A stretch of DNA of 64,000 bases from Halorubrum sp. 2020YC2 (GTDB lineage Archaea; Halobacteriota; Halobacteria; Halobacteriales; Haloferacaceae), in contig NZ_CP076019.1 in the NCBI RefSeq assembly GCF_018623055.1, positions 2,480,001 through 2,544,000 of the forward strand, read 5' to 3'. The notes under the pieces are model-generated. The model had not been told where the DNA came from. It saw nothing but the letters and a program-made list of their open reading frames with translations, and ran no database searches. A program made the position numbers and the translations under genes. Positions 17,438 to 27,800 of this stretch are shown piece by piece (positions within the stretch are counted from its first letter, which is position 1; each line of letters starts with the position of its first letter).

Positions 17438-19489
17438 GTGACAACCCGGACCATCCGCGCCCGCGACCGGCCGGTGTTCGGCGTCGACGTCCACAGCGGC
17501 GACGTCCGCGGCGACAGCCCCTCCTACGCGCTCGTCATCCTGGACCCGGTCGACGAGGACGACCCGGACGCGCCGGACGCCGACGGCCCGATGGCTCGGG
17601 TCACCCGCGACGTGGTCTCCTTCCGGAAGCTCTGCCGGCTGATCGACGACCGGGAGCCCCTCTACGTCGCCACCGACAACGCCTACGAGCTGGCGGCCGA
17701 CAAAGGGGAGCTGGTGGGGTTCCTCCGGTCGCTCCCGGACGGCACCAGACTCGTCCAAGTGACCGGCGCGGAGCGCCCGGAGCCGCTCTCGCGGGTCGCC
17801 TCCAGACACGGCATTCCGTACGGGAAGAAGCCGATGAAGGAGGCGGAGGCGTCGGCCCGGCTCGCCGCGGCCAACGTCGGCCACGAGGTGACCGCGTTCA
17901 CCGACGAGACGACGGTGAAGGTGTCCCGCGGCCGCTCGACCGGTAAGGGCGGGTGGAGTCAGGACCGGTACACCCGGCGGATCCACGGCAACGTCCGGAA
18001 GCGGACGCGACAGGTCCAGTCGAAGCTGAAGGAGGCGAACCTACCCTTCGAGCGCGACGTGACCGAGAAATACGGCGGCTACGCGAACGCGACGTTCACG
18101 GTCGCGGCGCGCCCGGAGGACATCCCCGTCTCGAACTCGCGGGCGGGCGACGTGCGCGTCGAGGTCGAGCGCGAGCGGCGCGACGGCATCGAGTACGAGC
18201 CGCTGGTGAAGCGGCGCGACCGCGTCATCGTCGGGATCGACCCCGGCACCACCACCGCGGCCGCCGTGATCGGACTCGACGGCACCGTCCACGCGCTCTA
18301 CTCCTCGCGGACCGGCGACACCGCCGAGGTGACCGAGTGGATCGTCGAGCAGGGCCGCCCGATCATCGTCGCCGCCGACGTGGAGCCGATGCCGGAGACG
18401 GTCGAGAAGTTCCGGCGCTCGTTCGACGCCGCGGGATGGCAGCCCACGACGGACCTCCCGGTCGACGAGAAGCTCCACCGCACCCGCGAGGCGGGCTACG
18501 ACAACGACCACGAACGCGACGCGCTGGCGGCCGCGCTGTACGCCTTCGACGACCACGAGGACCAGTTCGAGCGGATCGCGGCGAAGACGCCCCCCCGGCT
18601 CGATCGCGGAGCGGTGATCGCCGGCGTCGTCGCGGGCGACTCGTCGGTCGAGGCCGTCATCGAGGACCTGAGCGAGGACGACGACGGCGGGGGAGACGGC
18701 GAGGGCGACGAGGCCGAGAGCGATCCCACGGAGCCGGAGCGCACGGAGGAGGAGGAGACGATCCACCGGCTCCGCGAGCGCGTCGACCGACTTGAGTCGC
18801 ACGCCGAGTCGCTCGAAGCCGACCTCGACGAGCGCGACGACCGGATCGCGGAGCTCGAAGGGGAGCTGGAGGAGGCGAAACGCGAGGAGCGGATCGAGGC
18901 GCGCACGCGACGGGCGGTCTCGCGGCTGGAGCGCGAGACGGACCGGCTGGAGCGCGAGCGCGACGAGGCCCGCGAGCGCGTCGAGGACCTCGAACGGAAG
19001 GTGGAGACGCTGAAGGAGCTGTGGCGGCTCGACCACTCGAACTTCGGTGACGTCGCGGAGGGGCAGGGGCTGGTGAGCGTGAAGGTCGTCGAGCAGTTCA
19101 CGCTCGACGCGCTCGACGCCGCCGACGAGGCGTACGGGCTCGTCGCCGGCGACGTGGTGTACCTGCGGGACGCTTCGGGGGCCGGGCGACGGACCGCCGA
19201 GCGGCTCGCGGAGACGGATCCGCGGGCGGTGGTCCGCGGCGAGGGGAACCTCTCGGACGTGGCCGACGAGGTGCTGTTCGAGCGCTCGGTGCCGGTGGTT
19301 CCCGCCGACGCGGTGCCGGTCCGGGAGGTGGACGAACTGGCGGTCGCGAGCGAGGAGGACCTCGCCGCCGCCGTCGACGACTGGGAGGAGCGCGCCGAGG
19401 AACGCCGGCGCGACGAGAAGGCCGAGCGGATCGACCGGATCATCTCCGAACACCGGGCGGGGCGGACGCTGCCCGAGACGGAGAAGTGA
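17438..19489 (+). CDS. DUF460 protein: RNase H-like domain plus long coiled coil
   Basis: A protein of 683 residues if it starts at GTG 17438 (VTTRTIRARDRPVFGVDVHS). The first two thirds are DUF460-type, with RNase H-like strands: FGVDVHSGDVRGD near the N-terminus and VIVGIDPGTTTAAAVIGLDG near residue 255, with the acidic GYDNDHERDALAAALYAFDD at about 345. A charged linker and a coiled coil (about 430-520, IHRLRERVDRLESHAESLEA) lead to a C-terminal globular part. The RNase H fold and basic middle section suggest nucleic-acid binding. The enzymatic role is not established. Confidence 0.85.
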   Translation: MTTRTIRARDRPVFGVDVHSGDVRGDSPSYALVILDPVDEDDPDAPDADGPMARVTRDVVSFRKLCRLIDDREPLYVATDNAYELAADKGELVGFLRSLPDGTRLVQVTGAERPEPLSRVASRHGIPYGKKPMKEAEASARLAAANVGHEVTAFTDETTVKVSRGRSTGKGGWSQDRYTRRIHGNVRKRTRQVQSKLKEANLPFERDVTEKYGGYANATFTVAARPEDIPVSNSRAGDVRVEVERERRDGIEYEPLVKRRDRVIVGIDPGTTTAAAVIGLDGTVHALYSSRTGDTAEVTEWIVEQGRPIIVAADVEPMPETVEKFRRSFDAAGWQPTTDLPVDEKLHRTREAGYDNDHERDALAAALYAFDDHEDQFERIAAKTPPRLDRGAVIAGVVAGDSSVEAVIEDLSEDDDGGGDGEGDEAESDPTEPERTEEEETIHRLRERVDRLESHAESLEADLDERDDRIAELEGELEEAKREERIEARTRRAVSRLERETDRLERERDEARERVEDLERKVETLKELWRLDHSNFGDVAEGQGLVSVKVVEQFTLDALDAADEAYGLVAGDVVYLRDASGAGRRTAERLAETDPRAVVRGEGNLSDVADEVLFERSVPVVPADAVPVREVDELAVASEEDLAAAVDDWEERAEERRRDEKAERIDRIISEHRAGRTLPETEK

Positions 19490-19615
19490 TCGCGGGGCAG
19501 AGCGGCCGAGACCGCAGACCGGGAGAGAGCGGTCGAGGGGCGAGCCGGGGGCGCACCACGTGATCCGTCGGCACGCATCCAGAAGTCATATGTCCGGTAA
19601 CGCACACTCAGAGGT

Positions 19616-20602
19616 ATGGACGCTCACGAGCTGATCACCCGGAACGCGGCCGAGGTGGTCACCGAGGCGGAGATCGAGGCGCTGGCCGACGACCCCGAAG
19701 GCAAGCGGGCGTACGTCGGCTACGAGCCCTCGGGCGTGCTCCACATCGGTCACATGCTCACCGCGAACAAGCTCATCGACCTCCAGGAGGCCGGCTTCGA
19801 GGTGACCGTCCTCTTGGCCGACGTACACGCCTACCTCAACGACAAGGGGTCGTTCGAGGAGATCCGCCACACCGCGGAGCGCATGCGCGATCAGTTCATC
19901 GCCTACGGGCTCGACGAGTCGAACACCCAGTTCGTGCTCGGCTCGGACTTCCAGCTGGACGACGACTACACCCTCGATCTGCACGCCCTAGAGCTGGAGA
20001 CCACGCTCGCGCGGGCCGAGCGCGCGATGGCCGAGATCAGCTCGGGCGACTCGGTGAAGGTGTCGCAGGCCGTCTACCCGCTGATGCAGGCGCTCGACAT
20101 CCCGTACCTCGGCGTCGACCTCGCGGTCGGCGGGATGGAGCAGCGGAAGGTCCACATGCTCGCGCGCGACGTGCTGCCGAGCATCGACCGCGGGCCGCCG
20201 ACGAGCCTCCACACGCCGCTGATCGCGGATCTGGGCACCGGCCGCGGGAAGATGTCCTCCAGCGAGGGGGTCACCATCTCGATGGAGGACTCCCGCGAGG
20301 ACATCGAGTCGAAGGTGAACGACGCCTACTGCCCGCCGACGGCCGACCCCGAGCCGACCGACGACGGCGCCGAGCGCGACAACCCCGTCCTTCAGGTGTT
20401 CGAGTACCACGTGTTCCCGCGGTTCGACGCGGTGACCGTCGAGCGGCCCGAGGAGTACGGCGGGAACTTAGAGTACGACGCCTACGACGACTTGGAGGCC
20501 GACTTGGAGTCCGGCGAGCTCCACCCCGCGGACGCGAAGGGCGCGCTCGCGGAGTACCTCGACCGCCTCATCGCGCCGGGGCGCCAGCAGCTCGCCGAGT
20601 AG
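19616..20602 (+). CDS. tyrS: Tyrosyl-tRNA synthetase
   Basis: A 328-residue archaeal/eukaryotic-type class I synthetase that charges tRNA-Tyr. The Rossmann fold contains the HIGH signature as VLHIGHMLTANKLIDLQEAG and the KMSKS loop as GKMSSSEGVTISMEDS. Tyrosine-binding residues are in GYEPSG and YPLMQALDIPYLGVDLAVGG. The short length without a bacterial S4 domain is normal for archaea. A CATATG box lies about 28 nt upstream of the ATG. Confidence 0.96.
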   Translation: MDAHELITRNAAEVVTEAEIEALADDPEGKRAYVGYEPSGVLHIGHMLTANKLIDLQEAGFEVTVLLADVHAYLNDKGSFEEIRHTAERMRDQFIAYGLDESNTQFVLGSDFQLDDDYTLDLHALELETTLARAERAMAEISSGDSVKVSQAVYPLMQALDIPYLGVDLAVGGMEQRKVHMLARDVLPSIDRGPPTSLHTPLIADLGTGRGKMSSSEGVTISMEDSREDIESKVNDAYCPPTADPEPTDDGAERDNPVLQVFEYHVFPRFDAVTVERPEEYGGNLEYDAYDDLEADLESGELHPADAKGALAEYLDRLIAPGRQQLAE

Positions 20603-20610
20603 GCCGGCCG

Positions 20611-21378
20611 TTACTCGGAGTTCGCCTTTGTATTCGCCGCGTGCCCGTCGACCGGGCAGGTCCCGTCCAGACAGCCCAGCCCGGCCGCCGTCTCGAAGAC
20701 GGGGAGGCCGCAGTCGCACTCGTCGACGGCGACGCCCGCCGGGAACGAGAAGGTCGTCTCGCAGTCGGGGTGGTTCTCGCAGCCGAGGTAGACCCGGCCG
20801 GGCGCCGAGCGGACGCGGAGGTCGCCCCCGCAGTCGGGGCAGTCCCACGCCCGGTCGAACCGGTCGCTGACAGCCTCTTCCATCGGGTCGCACGCGGGGT
20901 CGAGACAGAGGTGAAACGGCTCGCCGCGCTCGACGCGGATCTTCGGCAGCCCGCAGTCGTCGCAGGTCGCGTCCGTCACGCTTGCGCCGGCCGGCAGCCC
21001 CCAGCGCGTCTCGCAGTCGAGACAGACCGCGTCGCCGCGCGAGCGCACGAGCGGTCCGCCGTCGTCCGGGCAGGTGCCGACCGGGACGCCCGCCTCGGTG
21101 ACGGGGAGCGCCCGGCAGGCGGTCGCCTCCTCCGCCACGACCCGGAGCCGCCGGGAGCCGTCGCGGGCGGTGACGGTGAACCCGTCGCCGTCGCCCTCGA
21201 CGACCACGCTCTCGGGCCGGGTGAGCCACGCGACGGGCTGGTAGCCGTCGGCGTCGTGAACGAGCGTCGTGTCGTCGGGTTTGATCAGGACGACGACGCG
21301 CCCGCGGTGGGTGCGGGTGCGGTCGCCGCGGTCGGTCACTACGCAGTCGCCGGCGAGCACGCGGAGTCGTTGCGGCAT
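20611..21378 (-). CDS. NucS-N-like domain fused to topoisomerase-type zinc fingers
   Basis: A 255-residue protein. Residues 1-95 resemble the N-terminal beta domain of endonuclease NucS (GRVVVLIKPDDTTLVHDADG, YQPVAWLTRPESVVVEG), but the catalytic NucS C-terminal domain is absent. The rest carries up to four Cys4 modules: GTCPDDGG...CLDC, ATCDDCGL...CLDPAC, WDCPDCGG...GCENHPDCE and CDCG...CLDGTC. The third is a classical topoisomerase-I C-terminal zinc finger. A DNA-binding or repair accessory role is plausible but unproven. It is convergent with tyrS. Confidence 0.82.
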   Translation of the reverse strand: MPQRLRVLAGDCVVTDRGDRTRTHRGRVVVLIKPDDTTLVHDADGYQPVAWLTRPESVVVEGDGDGFTVTARDGSRRLRVVAEEATACRALPVTEAGVPVGTCPDDGGPLVRSRGDAVCLDCETRWGLPAGASVTDATCDDCGLPKIRVERGEPFHLCLDPACDPMEEAVSDRFDRAWDCPDCGGDLRVRSAPGRVYLGCENHPDCETTFSFPAGVAVDECDCGLPVFETAAGLGCLDGTCPVDGHAANTKANSE

Positions 21379-21489
21379 GGGACGGGTGGCCGCGGTATGG
21401 GTGAAAAGCGGTCGTTACGGGGGTTTATGTAGGATACGGGGCGGGTCGCGGTGACTGCTGACGATGCGACGAGGTGGCGAATCGCTCTA

Positions 21490-21790
21490 GCGTCCTGAAC
21501 GCTCTCTTATAAACGAACGGTCGGAAATCGACGGCGAGCACCTCCAAAGCCCCAGCCGCGAGGACGGCGCACGCTCGCTGCGCGCTTCGGTCGTTCGCTC
21601 CGCTCACTCCCTCTAGTGCTTACATCACCTGCGCCGTCCTCGCGGCTGCCCCTTTGAGTCCCACCCCGCACGGCAACCGCACCTCACGCCTCCCCAGCCT
21701 CGCGGCTCCCTACGGTCGCCGCGTCCCTCGCGCGTGCGACTCGCGCCCTTCGGGCGCTCGTCGGCACGCGCCACGGCCCCGTAAGTATCC
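21490..21790 (-). repeat. Dispersed structured element, copy 3
   Basis: Minus-strand copy with the shortest loop. The core (21541-21659) has the arms GCCGCGAGGACGGCGCA and TGCGCCGTCCTCGCGGC, a perfect 17-bp stem. They are flanked by ACTCAAAGGGGCA and GGGGCTTTGGAGG. The stem differs from copy 1 at several positions that change in both arms. The upstream side has GTGGCGCGTGCCGACGAGCG. It directly abuts the stop codon of the Ski2-type helicase gene. Confidence 0.8.
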
Positions 21791-24133
21791 TTACTCCACC
21801 CGAACCGTCCGCGTCGCCGTAACGGGCAGCAGCGGGAGGTCCGGGAAGACGACCTCGACGGTGAACTCCAGTTCGTCGGCGTCGGGCGGACCGAACACGC
21901 CGACCGGGACCGTCGTCTCCCCGTCGAGGTACGTCGTCGTCGCGGTCATCTCCACGTCGTTGACGGTGACCCGGATCCCCGCGCGGGCGCTCCCGGAGAC
22001 GGCGGCTACGGCGACCTCGCACATCTCGTTTTCCCCGACCGCGATGGTCTCGGGGAAGTCACCCCAGTCGACGTCGATCCGGGGGCAGTCGCGGGCGGCG
22101 TCGACGATCCGCTCCGCGACGGAGTCGCTCATGCCGGCGTGTTCGAGTTCCGTCGCGCCGGCGTCGACCACGTCGGCGGGCGAGGTGAGGCCGGCGTCCG
22201 CGAGGCGCTCGGCGCGGCCGGAGCCGACCCCCTCGATCGCCGTGAGCGCGACCGCCTCGCGGGAGACGCCGTGCTCGACGCGCGCCTCGACGCGGCGGGC
22301 GAGGTTGGCGGCGCGCGGGCCGGCGAAGCGGTCGAGGAACTCCGCGAGCGCGGCGAGCAGGCGCAGCGCGTTCTGGCGGATCACCCACGCGTCCGAGCGC
22401 AGGTCGCCGGGTATCGAGTCGGCCATCCCCGCGAGCAGGATGGCGAACACCTTGCGGTGGCCGTCTTCGAGGTCGGTGTCGCGCCCGTCGAGGATCCGGT
22501 CGATCGCGTCCGACTCGGCCGACCGCGCCGAGACCGAGTCGAACTCGCCGGCGGAGGCGACGGTCTCTAACACCGAATCGACCGTCAGCGTCTCGCGGTC
22601 CGCGAGGCGTCGGAAGCGGCGCGCGGTGTCCAGACGGAGGTAGTACTTCGAGGCGAGCCGGCCGAGGGCGGTCGGCTCGATGGCGAGGTCGTCGTCGGCC
22701 GCGACGAACCCGTCGTCGACGAGCGATTCGAGCGTGTCGCGCACGCGGTCGCGGAGCGTCGAGAAGTCGTACTGCTCCGGCTGGGACTGCGCCCGGACGT
22801 AGTAGAAGGTGGTCTCCAACCACGCCATCACGTCCTCTAGCCCGCGGATCGTCCCCATCGCTATCTCGGCGTTGAGGTGCGACTCGAGGTCGGCGGCGAG
22901 CCGCGACTCGATCTCTTTGCCCTCGCGCAGCAGTTTGCGGTACCTGTCGGCGTCCGCGCGGTCGCAGACCACCCAGCCGTACCCCACGTCGTCGTACTCG
23001 GGTCGACCGGCGCGCCCGAGCATCTGGAGCACGTCCAGCGGCGAGATGTCCGTCTCCCCCTCCAGCGGGTCGTGGTACTTCGTGTCGCGGATGACGACGC
23101 AGCGCGCCGGGAGGTTCACCCCCCACGCGAGCGTGGAGGTCGAGAAGAGGAACTTGATCTTCCCCTGCTTGAACCACTCCTCGACGCGGTCGCGGTCGTC
23201 CTTCCCCAGCCCGGCGTGGTGGAAGCCGACGCCGTCGGTGACCGACTGGCGGAGCGTGTCGTTGGTCAGCTCCTTCGCCTCGTTGTGGAAGCCGTAGTCG
23301 TCCCGGGAGTCGATCGGGATGTCGCGCTCGGTTATCTCGTCGCGCGCCTTCTTGGCCGCCTGGACCGTGTCCTGCCGCGAGGAGACGAACACCAAGGCCT
23401 GCCCGTCCTCGCGGACGTGCGGCTCGGCCAAGTCGAGCGCGCGGTAGAGCCGCCGGTACTTGTCCGCGAACGCGTTCGACCCGTGCGAGTACGTCTTCAC
23501 GCCGGTCTCTAACTCGACCGGGCGGTACTCGTCCCCGAAGGCGTAGGTCGTCTCCGCGGGCGCGTCCAGCCACTCCGCCACGTCGTCGACGTTCGGCATC
23601 GTGGCCGAGAGCGCGACGACGCGGGGGTCCTGAAGTCGTCTGAGCCGCGAGACTGTCACCTCCAGCACCGCGCCGCGCTTCTCGGAGTCGAGCAGGTGGA
23701 CCTCGTCGATGACGACGCAGTCCACGTCGGTGATAAACGAATAGCGCGCGGAATCGTGTTTCCGCGTCGCGCTGTCGGCCTTCTCGGGGGTCGTCACCAG
23801 CACGTCCGCGCGCTCCGCGCGGCGCGGGTTCAGGTCGCGTTCGCCGGAGACGACGTACACGGAGTAGCCGAGCTCCTCGAAGCGCTCCCACTCGCTCTCC
23901 TTCTCGTTCGTGAGCGCGCGCAGCGGGGCGATAAACAGCGCGGTGCCGCCCGCCGCGAGCGTCTTACAGATGGCGAGTTCGGCCAGCGCCGTCTTGCCGG
24001 AGGCCGTCGGCGCCGACGCGACCACGTTGTGGTCGGTCTCTAAGACGCCCGGCAGCGCCTCCCGTTGCATCCGGTTGAACTCGTCGAACCCGAAGGCGTC
24101 GGCGAACTCCGGCACCGCGTCCGCGACCTTCAC
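21791..24133 (-). CDS. Ski2-type DEAD/DEAH-box helicase with HhH and beta C-terminus
   Basis: An ATP-dependent superfamily 2 helicase of about 780 residues. In order it has VVASAPTASGKTALAEL (Walker A), APLRALTNEKESEWERF, DCVVIDEVHLLDSE (DEVH), VVALSATMPNVDDVAEWL (SAT), FSTSTLAWGVNLPARCVVI and DVLQMLGRAGRPEYDD (motif VI). The Sec63-like helical region, a helix-hairpin-helix (AIEGVGSGRAERLADAG) and a C-terminal immunoglobulin-like strand region follow. This domain order resembles Hel308/Brr2 relatives. Hel308 acts at stalled forks, but orthology to Hel308 is uncertain. GTG 24133 (VKVADAVPEFADAFGF) is preferred, because the upstream in-frame residues to 24211 are not helicase-like. Confidence 0.88.
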   Translation of the reverse strand: MKVADAVPEFADAFGFDEFNRMQREALPGVLETDHNVVASAPTASGKTALAELAICKTLAAGGTALFIAPLRALTNEKESEWERFEELGYSVYVVSGERDLNPRRAERADVLVTTPEKADSATRKHDSARYSFITDVDCVVIDEVHLLDSEKRGAVLEVTVSRLRRLQDPRVVALSATMPNVDDVAEWLDAPAETTYAFGDEYRPVELETGVKTYSHGSNAFADKYRRLYRALDLAEPHVREDGQALVFVSSRQDTVQAAKKARDEITERDIPIDSRDDYGFHNEAKELTNDTLRQSVTDGVGFHHAGLGKDDRDRVEEWFKQGKIKFLFSTSTLAWGVNLPARCVVIRDTKYHDPLEGETDISPLDVLQMLGRAGRPEYDDVGYGWVVCDRADADRYRKLLREGKEIESRLAADLESHLNAEIAMGTIRGLEDVMAWLETTFYYVRAQSQPEQYDFSTLRDRVRDTLESLVDDGFVAADDDLAIEPTALGRLASKYYLRLDTARRFRRLADRETLTVDSVLETVASAGEFDSVSARSAESDAIDRILDGRDTDLEDGHRKVFAILLAGMADSIPGDLRSDAWVIRQNALRLLAALAEFLDRFAGPRAANLARRVEARVEHGVSREAVALTAIEGVGSGRAERLADAGLTSPADVVDAGATELEHAGMSDSVAERIVDAARDCPRIDVDWGDFPETIAVGENEMCEVAVAAVSGSARAGIRVTVNDVEMTATTTYLDGETTVPVGVFGPPDADELEFTVEVVFPDLPLLPVTATRTVRVE

Positions 24134-24338
24134 GGCACACCACACCCGTGCGCGAGTCGTCGGGAACCGCGGCTGTGTCGCATCGGATCGAGAGGGGGGC
24201 TTCGAGGGCAAAGGCGTTTCTCATGCGGGCGCGGGGCGATCGGCCCGTGAGCGAACTGCGGTCGCGGCCGGTCCGACGGCCGGGCTGTCGCCGTCGGAGA
24301 CCCACATCGTTTAGACGACCGCGGTCGACCGCACGGGT

Positions 24339-24701
24339 ATGATCCCCTCGTCGCCGGTCGTGATCGGTGTCGCGGTCGCGGTCGCGCTGCTCGCGCTGTT
24401 CGTGCTCGTCCGCCGCCTCCGCGGTCCGTCGGCGGAGGCGCGAGAGTCGAAGCGCGCCCACGAGGCGGCCCAGGAGCGCGACGCGCCCGTCGAGATCGGC
24501 GAGACGTACGAGTTCGGCGTGACGGAGCTGACCGACCACCACTCAGGCTCGGAGGTCGCCGTCGGGAAGGTCGAGGGGTTCGTCGTCTTCACCGAGGACA
24601 TCCCCGGCGGACTCGAACCCGGCGACGTGATCCGCGCGAAGGTGCTCTCGTTCAACGAGGGTCGCACCTCCGCGGACGCGACGTTCGTCGGGCGCGCGTA
24701 G
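24339..24701 (+). CDS. Membrane-anchored TRAM-domain protein
   Basis: A 120-residue protein. The N-terminal helix VVIGVAVAVALLALFVLV anchors it in the membrane with the rest inside. A charged linker (RRLRGPSAEARESKRAHEAA) follows, then a TRAM domain from about residue 53 (VEIGETYEFGVTELTDHHSG to SADATFVGRA). TRAM domains are OB-like RNA-binding modules, and in haloarchaea stand-alone TRAM proteins may act as RNA chaperones. A GTTTAGA box lies 25-30 nt before the ATG. It precedes the mcm gene by 113 nt. Confidence 0.88.
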   Translation: MIPSSPVVIGVAVAVALLALFVLVRRLRGPSAEARESKRAHEAAQERDAPVEIGETYEFGVTELTDHHSGSEVAVGKVEGFVVFTEDIPGGLEPGDVIRAKVLSFNEGRTSADATFVGRA

Positions 24702-24814
24702 ACGAGGCGAGGCGGCCGTCGAACCGGCGTCGCGTCCGCCGTCGCGCCCGAACGCCAGACCAGGTCCACCCCGACCCGGAGGTTCATACGTGACGGCGAC
24801 GAAGAGGCGTCGCA

Positions 24815-27800
24815 ATGGCTCAGGCCGGCACCCAGGACCTCACGGAGCGGTTCATTCAGTTCTATCGCAACTACTACCGCGAGGAGATCGGCACCCTCGC
24901 ACAGCGGTATCCCAACGAGCAGCGCTCGCTGTACGTCTCCTACGACGACCTCTTTCAGTTCGACCGCGACCTCGCTGAGGACTTCCTCAACAAGCCCGAG
25001 CAGATGCGCGAGTACGCCGAGGAGGCCCTGCGGCTCTACGACCTCCCCGCCGACGTCAGCCTCGGCCGCGCGCACGTCCGCATCGAGGACCTCCCCGAGA
25101 GCGTCGATATCCGGGGAATTCGCGTCCACGACGACCACATCAGCAAGCTCGTCTCGGTTCAGGGGATCGTCCGGAAGGCCACCGACGTGCGCCCGAAGGT
25201 GACCGAGGCCGCCTTCGAGTGCCAGCGCTGCGGCACGATGACGTACATCCCGCAGTCCGACGGCGGCTTTCAAGAGCCCCACGAGTGTCAGGGCTGCGAG
25301 CGACAGGGTCCATTCCGGGTGAACTTCGACCAGTCCGAGTTCGTCGACTCCCAGAAGCTCCGGATTCAGGAGTCGCCCGAGGGGCTGCGCGGCGGCGAGA
25401 CGCCCCAGTCGCTCGACGTCGACATCGTCGACGACATCACCGGCGAGGTGAGCCCCGGCGACCACGTCACCTGCGTCGGGGTCCTCCACATCGAGCAGGT
25501 CGAGCAGGGCAACGAGAAGTCCGCCATCTTCGACCTGTACATGGACGGCGTCTCCATCGCCATCGAGGACGAGGAGTTCGAGGACATGGACATCACCGAG
25601 GCAGACAAACGCGACATCATCGAGCTCTCCGAGCGCGACGACATCTACGAGGCGATGGTCGGCTCCATCGCCCCCGCAATCTACGGCTACGAGGAGGAGA
25701 AGCTCGCGATGATCCTCCAGCTGTTCTCCGGCGTCACGAAGCATCTCCCGGACGGCTCGCGAATTCGAGGGGACCTCCACATGCTCCTTATTGGCGACCC
25801 GGGAACGGGTAAATCTCAGATGATTTCATACGTAGAAAACATCGCGCCCCGCTCGGTGTACACCTCCGGGAAGGGGTCGTCCGCGGCGGGGTTATGCGTT
25901 ACCGGAGACACGAAGATACACACGTCAGACGGATTCCTTCCGATTCGTGAGATCGCGACGGAGTACCATCCAGAACCGGTCGAATCAGAGACGAGTGCCG
26001 ACGCAGAACACGATCTCTACACCTTCGACCGGGCATCTGGACGTATCGAACTCACCGAGAGTTCTCACGCTTGGCGAATGCCGGAGAAACCATGTCGCCG
26101 GATCGAGACGGCACACGGGAAGAACTTGGAAGCCTCCGTCAACACGCCCGTTCTCGTCTGCGGCGAGAACGGAATCGAGTGGCGACCGATCTCGGACGTT
26201 GAGACCGGTGACCACGTCGGAGTACCGAAATACGTCGATATCGACCGCTCATCTCCGCCAGTCCGCGAATACATCGAACTCACGGAGGAGAAAATCAAGC
26301 CCACGGACGAGTCTATCGAGGTCCTACGCACCGAACTCATCGAAGAGTTCGGAACGCTCCGCGACGCCGCAGCCGAACTCGGTCTCTCTGAGGACTTCGT
26401 GTACGATACGCTTTCGAACCGACATATTCCGCTGGATAAATTGAACACAGTTCTCACGGCGACCGGTACCGGTATCGGTGAAATCGATATCGATCATGTG
26501 ATGATCCACCATGGTGAGGAAGTTACCATTCCCGATGAGTTCGACGCAGATCTACTATACCTGATTGGGCTCGTCTTCGGGGACGGTGACGTAATGGTTT
26601 CTCGCCGCGGAGGGAACCGCGGTCGTGTCCGCATCTCGAACTCCGACGAGGAGCTGCTGGAACGTGCCGCAAACATCTTCGAGACGAAGTTCGGCAAGTC
26701 CGTCGATATCGAGTATCAGGATGATCGTGTCCCCTGTGTTCGACTTCACAGTGCAACGGTTGCTCGTTTCTTCAGCAACGTCGGCGTCGAATCGCCAAAG
26801 GACGATATCGCCCTCGATCCGAATCTCACAACCGCCGAACACGCCGACGCCTTCCTACGAGGCCTGTTCGACGCTGACGGATCCGTGTGTGGACGCGATA
26901 ACGGGGGATCCAGTGTTCAGTTTTCGACCGTGTGTGGCGAGCTTGCCGAGCAGGTCCAGCTGATGTTGGAAACGTACGGTGTACGGTCTCGGATGCGCGA
27001 GCGCGATCGACGTGGGACTTACGAACGTGCCGACGGTCACGAGATCGAGTCGACATCGATACAGACGCATCTAGCGATATACGGGAAAGAACTCGACTTA
27101 TTCGCCGACCAGGTCGGATTCCGGTCGACGGAAAAGTCCGCCGCACTAGATGAGATCGTTCACGACGCACCTCGGCGTGGTGAACTTCTGCCCGTGGGTA
27201 GCACCCTCGCTCGTACCGACGGGGGCGCAGGTAGGTACTGGCAGAACCTAAACCGAGGAGACGATCCGAGTCGCGAGCGGACACTTTCGATGATCGATGA
27301 CCTCGATCTCGGCGCTGTCGGCTCCGTCGTAGAGGAGGTAGCCAAGGCGAATCTTGTCTGGGACGAGGTCGTCGACGCCGAGAACACAGGAGAAAAAGAA
27401 GTGTTCGATCTGACGGTTCCAGACACGCACAACTTTCTCGGAAACGGACTCGTGACACACAATACCGCCGCGGCCGTCCGCGACGACTTCGGCGACGGCC
27501 AACAGTGGTCGCTCGAAGCCGGCGCGCTCGTCCTCGCGGACAAGGGAATTGCGGCAGTTGACGAGCTGGATAAAATGGATTCGTCTGATAGGTCGGCAAT
27601 GCATGAAGGCCTGGAACAACAGAAGATCTCCGTCTCGAAGGCGGGGATCAACGCCACCCTCAAGGCCCGCTGCTCGCTGCTCGGCGCAGCGAACCCGAAG
27701 TACGGTCGGTTCGACCAGTACGAGCCGATCGGCGAGCAGATCGACCTCGAACCCGCGCTCATCTCGCGGTTCGACCTCATCTTCACGGTGACGGACAGCC

